A DNA stretch of 64,000 nt from Vibrio sinaloensis. Its GTDB lineage: Bacteria; Pseudomonadota; Gammaproteobacteria; Enterobacterales; Vibrionaceae. Position 1 is the first letter of the stretch, and every line of letters begins with the position of its first letter. The notes under the pieces are model-generated. The model was not told the origin of the DNA, did not search any database, and saw nothing but the letters and a program-made list of their open reading frames with translations. The translations under genes and the position numbers were made by a program. The DNA is taken from contig NZ_JWLV01000047.1 of assembly GCF_000808535.1 (NCBI RefSeq), positions 62,001 through 126,000 of the forward strand, given 5' to 3'. Below, piece by piece: positions 59,351 through 64,000 of this stretch.

Positions 59351-60010
59351 ATGAAGAAACTATCGTTAGCCCTTTTGACCGCTGCAGTAGGTATTACCGC
59401 AGCGATGCCAAGTTACGCTCAAGAATATATGTTCACCTATTCAAAACTGTTTTCTCATATGAAGCAGAATGCGAAAGAAGGGCATGATGATGTAAAAGTG
59501 GGCTTCTTTTTCTTAAATGCCAATACCAAGCAGTTGTGCAATATTGAAAAAGCTTGGATGGAAAAAGAAGAGCATTATGAGGAGCTGACGATTTCTCCTT
59601 ATAACGAAGTGATTGTCCCGTTAGACAACAATCTACGCTCAGCCAATCCATTGGTGTTTGTCCACACGCCGAGGGATATGCGCTGTGACTTCTCTATGGT
59701 TGTTATGACAAAAGAGCCAATGAACGGAGAGGTCAGCTACGATGACGTTAAAGTACTGTTACCGCAAATGCAGGTTATTCTAGAGCAATTAGGTGGCATG
59801 TTCGCGAGCTGGTTTACGCCTGATGTAGAAGGGGTAACGTTAGAGTTTCCAAATAAGCTAAATTCAACCATCCAGTTTTCTAATGGAACCACGAAACCTA
59901 TCGTAGATGGTAAGGCTCAAGTGTCGTTAGCAGAGATTGGTGAAGGTGGCACGATGACACTTCCGGCTGAAACGGCGAGAGTTCTTCCTTATCTACCCAA
60001 AGCAAACTAA
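59351..60010 (+). CDS. DUF2987 family exported protein
   Basis: A 219-residue secreted protein; the signal peptide ends PSYA (about residue 23). The mature start QEYMFTYSKLFSHMKQNAKEGHDDVKVGFFFLNANTKQLCNI (in parts) is the conserved region of DUF2987, known in Vibrio and Shewanella, with two cysteines (LCNI and RCDF) likely to form a disulfide. Function unknown. It is a single gene with a strong terminator after it. Confidence 0.75.
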   Translation: MKKLSLALLTAAVGITAAMPSYAQEYMFTYSKLFSHMKQNAKEGHDDVKVGFFFLNANTKQLCNIEKAWMEKEEHYEELTISPYNEVIVPLDNNLRSANPLVFVHTPRDMRCDFSMVVMTKEPMNGEVSYDDVKVLLPQMQVILEQLGGMFASWFTPDVEGVTLEFPNKLNSTIQFSNGTTKPIVDGKAQVSLAEIGEGGTMTLPAETARVLPYLPKAN

Positions 60011-60012
60011 CC

Positions 60013-60038
60013 AAAAGGCTGCCCACGCGGCCTTTTTT
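60013..60038 (+). terminator. Terminator after the DUF2987 gene
   Basis: AAAAGGCTGC / GCGGCCTTTT (one G-T pair) with a CCAC loop and T6 run, directly after the stop codon. Confidence 0.88.
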
Positions 60039-60219
60039 GACTCTATTCCAATGAGTTTCCTCGTTCTTCATTTATTTCCCATCAAATGGAATCGAATTTT
60101 GCTTACCTATTTAACCGCAGACGTTTAATCCTCTCCAAAAAGCTCGTATAATCCACGCCCCGAATATGACACGTTAGGAAGTCCTACTGTTGGCCTAGCC
60201 GACGATGTGAGAGCTCGCA

Positions 60220-61113
60220 ATGACACAATTAGATACAAGAAAAGAAACCCTAGAATTCAACAAACTTCAAAAGCGCCTAAGAAGAAACGTTGGAAATGCT
60301 ATTACCGATTACAACATGATTGAAGAAGGCGATGTTGTGATGGCATGTATCAGTGGTGGTAAAGATTCATTCGCGATGCTGGATATCCTATTGAATCTAC
60401 AAAAAGCGGCGCCAATTAAGTTTGACGTTGTTGCGGTTAACCTAGATCAAAAGCAGCCAGGATTCCCTGAACACATTCTTCCAGACTACTTTGAAACGTT
60501 AAACATCCCATATTACATCGTGGATAAAGATACGTACTCGGTTGTAAAAGAGAAGGTGCCAGAAGGAAAAACGACGTGTGGTCTTTGTTCACGTTTACGC
60601 CGTGGTACGCTTTACTCGTTTGCTGAGAAGATCGGTGCTACGAAGCTTGCTCTTGGTCACCATATGGACGACATCGTCGAAACCATGTTCTTGAATATGT
60701 TCCATGGCTCTCGTCTTAAAGCAATGCCGCCAAAACTGCGTTCAGATGATGGCCGCAATGTGGTAATCCGCCCGCTGACTTACTGTCGTGAGAAAGATCT
60801 TATCAAGTACGCAGAACATAAAGCGTTCCCGATCATCCCTTGTAACCTTTGTGGTTCACAAGAAAACCTGCAACGACAAGCAATCAAAGCGATGTTGATT
60901 GATTGGGATAAAAAAACACCTGGTCGCGTTGAAGCGATCTTTAAGTCCATTCAAAACGTCAGCCCTAGCCAACTGGCAGACAAAAACCTGTTTGACTTTG
61001 AAAACTTGCCGCTTGATCGTGATGGAGATCGAGAAGAGTATGAGTTTAATGAAGCCATCGTTTCGTCAACCAACATTGACGAGTCCATGTTTATCGATGT
61101 GACAAACATCTAA
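60220..61113 (+). CDS. ttcA: tRNA 2-thiocytidine(32) synthetase TtcA
   Basis: A 297-residue ATP-pyrophosphatase-fold enzyme. PP-loop ISGGKDSFA at 44-52, the CxxC pair Cys120/Cys123 in TTCGLCSRLRRG that with a third cysteine near CNLCGSQ (about 208) holds a 4Fe-4S cluster, and LALGHHMDDIVETM. It thiolates cytidine 32 of some tRNAs. The gene order ttcA-uspE-fnr is conserved in enteric bacteria and vibrios. A strong bidirectional terminator separates it from uspE. Confidence 0.94.
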   Translation: MTQLDTRKETLEFNKLQKRLRRNVGNAITDYNMIEEGDVVMACISGGKDSFAMLDILLNLQKAAPIKFDVVAVNLDQKQPGFPEHILPDYFETLNIPYYIVDKDTYSVVKEKVPEGKTTCGLCSRLRRGTLYSFAEKIGATKLALGHHMDDIVETMFLNMFHGSRLKAMPPKLRSDDGRNVVIRPLTYCREKDLIKYAEHKAFPIIPCNLCGSQENLQRQAIKAMLIDWDKKTPGRVEAIFKSIQNVSPSQLADKNLFDFENLPLDRDGDREEYEFNEAIVSSTNIDESMFIDVTNI

Positions 61114-61129
61114 TTACAGATAAGCAAAG

Positions 61130-61160
61130 AAAAGGAAGATAATGATTATCTTCCTTTTTT
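61130..61160. terminator. Terminator between ttcA and uspE
   Basis: A 13-base-pair stem AAAAGGAAGATAA / TTATCTTCCTTTT with a three-base loop and T run; it can serve both convergent genes. Confidence 0.92.
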
Positions 61161-61171
61161 GTTTCTGATGA

Positions 61172-62119
61172 TTAAATTGCGGTTCTTGGATCAAGCGGGC
61201 TAATGTAACCCTGAGGCTTCAATGCCAAGACATCACAGTTAATTTTATCGATGACGTGCTCAGCGGTATTGCCGATAAACACGGCAGACAACCCAGTGCG
61301 TCCCGTTGTTCCAATGATTACCATCGCGGCATTTAAGCGCTGGGCGACTTCAGGAATGATATCTTCTGGCAGCCCTTGTTCAACCACAGTCTGTTCATCA
61401 TCATAACCGTGTTTTTGGCGTAGCGCTTTCATGGCGGTTAGGTGATGCCCACGCACAGCATCTGTATATGTTGCGGGGTCGAATTCGGGTAATTCAATCG
61501 TGATGTTAGCCGGTGTGACAGGGTAGGCGTTAACCAAATATGGTTTGGCGTCCAAACGTTCGGTTAGGCTATTGAGCTGTTCAACCATGCTATCGTTGAG
61601 GTTAAGGTGCGTTTCATTCTCCGAACCAACGTGAACCGAAGCGATGATGCTTGCATCCTCAGGCCAATCTTGGTTTTTAACTAATAGAACAGGGCATGGA
61701 CACTTACGAAGTAAATGCCAATCCGTCGGAGTGAAGATTACCGACTCAAGAACATCGTGTTTGCGAGTTCCTTTGATCACGATGTCGTGCTCACCACCAA
61801 ACACCTCGGCGATGATCGCTTCATATGGACGATTGTGCCAGACGACTCTTACATCGAACTCAACACCGTCGAGGAGATAATCTTGAGCAATCTTACGCAT
61901 CCATTGCTCTCGTTGCCCGATAACGCCTCGACGCATTGCGTCACGCTCATCAATGGACAGCATGGATGTCATGTCATAGGAAAAATCATAAATGGATAGG
62001 AAAAAAGTCACCTGACTTGGTGAGCGACTTTTCGCAGCAAGCTGCATAGCGCGGGCTAATGCGGGTTGTTCATCTTTATTGATGTCAGCAACAACTAATA
62101 TTTTATTATAAATGCTCAT
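61172..62119 (-). CDS. uspE: Universal stress protein UspE
   Basis: A 315-residue protein with two tandem Usp domains (about 1-150 and 155-305). The first begins YNKILVVADINKDEQPALARA and ends with CPVLLVKN; the second ends VIIGTTGRTGLSAVFIGNTAEHVIDKINCDVLALKP, with the G-x2-G-x9-G(S/N) nucleotide motif. In E. coli UspE is linked to stress resistance, motility and aggregation. It lies next to fnr on the same strand, with a 140-base gap in between. Confidence 0.92.
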   Translation of the reverse strand: MSIYNKILVVADINKDEQPALARAMQLAAKSRSPSQVTFFLSIYDFSYDMTSMLSIDERDAMRRGVIGQREQWMRKIAQDYLLDGVEFDVRVVWHNRPYEAIIAEVFGGEHDIVIKGTRKHDVLESVIFTPTDWHLLRKCPCPVLLVKNQDWPEDASIIASVHVGSENETHLNLNDSMVEQLNSLTERLDAKPYLVNAYPVTPANITIELPEFDPATYTDAVRGHHLTAMKALRQKHGYDDEQTVVEQGLPEDIIPEVAQRLNAAMVIIGTTGRTGLSAVFIGNTAEHVIDKINCDVLALKPQGYISPLDPRTAI

Positions 62120-62259
62120 ACGAACTCCTTTAGAAAGAGGAGGAACATATGATTAATGTAGCTTAGTTAGCGAAAGAGTTTTAGGAAAAAATGCAGGAAT
62201 ATGAGAGAAGTATGATGTAGCTCTATATCGAAAGGAGTAGAGCTACATCATTGAAGTTA

Positions 62260-63009
62260 TTAAGATTCTGTAGAAACGCCAGCCAATTCCATCAACGCGT
62301 CGTGATCGAGAATGGTGATATATTTGCCTTTCACACTCAGAATTTCTGACTTTTGGAAGCGTCCAAGGAGTCGAGAAATCGTCTCAACGGTCAAGCCAAG
62401 GTAGTTACCAATATCGCCACGAGTCATGGTTAAGCGGAACTCACGTGGGCTGAATCCACGTTGAGAAAAGCGAGTAGAAAGGTTGTATAGGAATGCCGCT
62501 AGACGTTCTTCAGCATTCTTTTTCGAGAGCAAAAGGATCATCTCTTGATCGCCTTTAATCTCGTTACTCATCAAACGCATAATTTGCTGACGAAGCTTCG
62601 GCATTTTCCCTGATAGGTCATCCAAGATCTCATAGGGAATCTCACACACCATAGAAGTCTCTAGCGCTTGAGCAAAACTAGGATGCGCGTCATCAGTGAT
62701 TGCATCAAAACCAACCAAGTCACCTGCTAGGTGAAAGGCGGTTATCTGCTCGTCACCTTGTTCTGTGATCGTGTAGCTTTTGATAGTGCCTGAACGAATA
62801 GCGTAAAGCGATTTCAGCTCATCACCCGCTTTGAACAGTTCTTGTCCTTTCTGGATTGGCTTTTTACGCTCGATAATTTGATCAAGCTGATCAAGCTCAG
62901 ATTCATTCAGAGTAAAGGGGATACAAAGCTGGCTGATACTGCAGTCTTGGCAATGGATGGCACAACCACCCGACTGGATTCGCTTTGTTGCAGGTTTTTC
63001 AGAAATCAT
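62260..63009 (-). CDS. fnr: Oxygen-sensing transcription regulator FNR
   Basis: A 249-residue CRP/FNR-family regulator. The cluster cysteines are Cys20, Cys23, Cys29 and Cys122 (E. coli numbering is the same); Cys16 matches the non-essential extra cysteine. The effector domain and dimer helix follow, and the recognition helix LGLTVETISRLLGRF has Glu209, Ser212 and Arg213, which read TTGAT...ATCAA. It switches on anaerobic respiration genes when oxygen is absent. A perfect FNR box lies just upstream of its own gene. Confidence 0.96.
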   Translation of the reverse strand: MISEKPATKRIQSGGCAIHCQDCSISQLCIPFTLNESELDQLDQIIERKKPIQKGQELFKAGDELKSLYAIRSGTIKSYTITEQGDEQITAFHLAGDLVGFDAITDDAHPSFAQALETSMVCEIPYEILDDLSGKMPKLRQQIMRLMSNEIKGDQEMILLLSKKNAEERLAAFLYNLSTRFSQRGFSPREFRLTMTRGDIGNYLGLTVETISRLLGRFQKSEILSVKGKYITILDHDALMELAGVSTES

Positions 63010-63025
63010 AACAACCTTTCACTAT

Positions 63026-63039
63026 TTGATATACATCAA
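63026..63039. promoter_or_regulatory. FNR box upstream of fnr
   Basis: TTGATATACATCAA is a perfect TTGAT-N4-ATCAA palindrome, 17 bases before the fnr start codon. So near the gene it should overlap the transcription start and repress, as in the autoregulation of E. coli fnr. Confidence 0.85.
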
Positions 63040-63097
63040 TATTTTAGCATTCCTTAACACTAATGGGTAGTGGAAAAAGACGCATAAAAACAGTGAT

Positions 63098-63772
63098 CTA
63101 AAAAGTAATTGATAAGAGACTTAGTGCACCATAGCCGGTATATAAGCCATAAATTAACAGCATAACTGCGACTATGTGACGGAATATGACGGAATTTTGC
63201 AGCCTATGTAACACACTTGCACTGTGCCCAACAGCAAGCATCGCGGGGAGAGTGCCCAGTCCAAACATGAGCATCACAAGTGCACCGCTTGCAGCGCTAC
63301 CGGAGACGGCAGACCATGTGAGAGTGGAGTAGACAAGCCCACATGGCAACCAACCCCAGATGAAGCCGAAAGGGAGTGCATGTATTGGACTTTTGAGCGG
63401 CAACAAAGATTTTCCTGCGGGAGAAATACGCTTCCACAGTAATTGGCCAAGTTTTTCAATGTACAAAAGGCCATGCCACCAACGCCCTATGTAGCAGGCA
63501 AGCAGTACCATAAAGAGTGCCGCAAACAATCTTAACCAAGCAAGTGCATCATTGAGTTGGCTGACTTGGGAGATGGACGAAACAGCACCTCCAACCAGCG
63601 CACCAATCACAGCGTAACTAGTTATACGACCAAGATTGTAGAACAGAGGGGTGAGCTTGGAAGGTGCATTTTGGCCAATAGACAACATGGAGGCTATGCC
63701 CCCACACATCCCCATGCAGTGGCCGGCACCAACTAAACCAATAACAAAAGCACCAATCCAATCAGGGGTCAT
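63098..63772 (-). CDS. DsbD_2/TauE-SafE-like membrane protein of the cbb3 assembly cluster
   Basis: A 224-residue protein with six membrane helices. The first holds GLVGAGHCMGMCGGIASML (about 12-30), and the fourth FGFIWGWLPCGLVYSTL (about 135-151); these CMGMC and LPCG motifs mark the DsbD_2 (PF13386) group, thought to carry copper or reductant in cytochrome cbb3 oxidase assembly. Its ATG overlaps the ccoS stop in an ATGA, so the two are coupled, and fnr follows it. This gene order (ccoI-ccoS-this gene-fnr) is common in Vibrio and Shewanella. Confidence 0.85.
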   Translation of the reverse strand: MTPDWIGAFVIGLVGAGHCMGMCGGIASMLSIGQNAPSKLTPLFYNLGRITSYAVIGALVGGAVSSISQVSQLNDALAWLRLFAALFMVLLACYIGRWWHGLLYIEKLGQLLWKRISPAGKSLLPLKSPIHALPFGFIWGWLPCGLVYSTLTWSAVSGSAASGALVMLMFGLGTLPAMLAVGHSASVLHRLQNSVIFRHIVAVMLLIYGLYTGYGALSLLSITF

Positions 63773-63939
63773 TGAGGCTTCTTCTCGTTACTCTGCTTCT
63801 CGTCTTCATCGAACAGTATGTTGTGGCCTTGTCTTTCAAGGTCTTCAAACTGTTCACTTCGCACTGCCCACAAGAATACCGCGACAGCGACGCAGACCAG
63901 TACAATGGCGATCGGAATGAGGATATATATGCTTTCCAT
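63769..63939 (-). CDS. ccoS: Cytochrome cbb3 oxidase assembly protein CcoS
   Basis: A 56-residue protein. It begins MESIYILIPIAIVLVCVAVA, a single membrane helix, and continues FLWAVRSEQFEDLERQG, the invariant CcoS segment, ending in a charged tail. It is needed to insert haem and copper into the CcoN subunit of the cbb3 oxidase. The ATG comes directly after the ccoI stop (TAGATG) with AAGG upstream, and the stop overlaps the next gene by ATGA. Confidence 0.93.
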   Translation of the reverse strand: MESIYILIPIAIVLVCVAVAVFLWAVRSEQFEDLERQGHNILFDEDEKQSNEKKPQ

Positions 63940-64000
63940 CTATTTACCTTGTTCTTTGAGCAAGCGAAGAGAGTTCGATACTACAATAATTGAGCTCGCA
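63940..64000 (-). CDS. ccoI: Copper P-type ATPase CcoI (FixI), C-terminal end (cut by window edge)
   Basis: Only the last 19 codons before the TAG are inside the window. They read ASSIIVVSNSLRLLKEQGK, the usual last membrane-helix end (SSVIVVSNSLRL type) of heavy-metal P-type ATPases. The position right before ccoS identifies it as the copper supplier for cbb3 oxidase. Confidence 0.82.
   Translation of the reverse strand, partial: ASSIIVVSNSLRLLKEQGK

Overview
The window is a stretch of chromosome from a marine gammaproteobacterium, almost certainly a Vibrio. The gene families (SypA-L matrix locus, NorM, DUF3802, paired PotD1/PotD2, fnr-uspE-ttcA next to the cbb3 oxidase assembly genes), the clean gamma-type Shine-Dalgarno sites and the rho-independent terminators all point that way. 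No rRNA, tRNA, CRISPR array, insertion sequence, phage or integron signal was seen. It reads as ordinary core-chromosome DNA, densely packed and mostly in operons.

Layout. (1) About 1-13960, minus strand: a symbiosis/biofilm polysaccharide locus of the syp (rbd) type, in the order sypA (STAS), sypB (OmpA lipoprotein), sypC (SLBB export protein), sypD (degenerate chain-length/ATPase protein), a PhnD-like periplasmic binding protein where V. fischeri has sypE, sypF (hybrid kinase with HPt), sypG (sigma-54 activator), sypH, sypI, sypJ (glycosyltransferases), sypK (flippase) and the start of sypL (polymerase/ligase). Sigma-54 promoters with SypG-type enhancers lie in front of sypA and sypI. (2) 14.1-26.9 kb: housekeeping and accessory genes, including a periplasmic ATP-dependent DNA ligase, NorM, riboflavin synthase, fructosamine kinase family, NlpC/P60 lipoprotein, a chemoreceptor, sterol desaturase family, DTW tRNA-modifying enzyme, NagK and two GNATs. 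(3) 27-48.9 kb: a molybdenum/tungsten and formate module: tungstate ABC transporter tupABC, mobA, a mobB-moeA fusion, a sigma-54 two-component pair, an ABC-F protein, a chemoreceptor, fdhD, DUF3305/DUF3306, and a seven-gene formate dehydrogenase operon (ferredoxin, TorD chaperone, TAT peptide, FdhA, FdhB, FdhC, small membrane protein). (4) 49-59 kb: amt, cobB, a diguanylate cyclase, the spermidine/putrescine operon potABC-potD2-potD1, a membrane protein and a Bax-like lipoprotein. (5) 59.3-64 kb: DUF2987, ttcA, uspE, fnr, a DsbD_2/TauE-like membrane protein, ccoS and the 3' end of ccoI.

How it works together. Region 3 looks like one physiological unit: TupABC brings in the metal, MobA and MobB-MoeA build the guanylated cofactor, FdhD sulfurates it, TorD-type chaperoning and TAT export deliver FdhA, and FdhB/FdhC pass electrons to the membrane. 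The most interesting signal is regulatory. The tup operon promoter and the fdh operon promoter, 10 kb apart, have the same architecture: a 7-3-7 inverted repeat (TGNGACA-N3-TGTCNCA), a perfect IHF consensus site, then a sigma-54 -24/-12 element. A gene for an orphan-looking sigma-54 response regulator with its kinase is divergent from tupA. I infer that this pair controls metal supply and formate oxidation as one regulon. The syp locus likewise has its own sigma-54 activator, enhancers and promoters, and appears to have exchanged SypE for a periplasmic binding protein that could feed the kinase SypF. All functional names come from reading motifs and gene order; no database search was possible.
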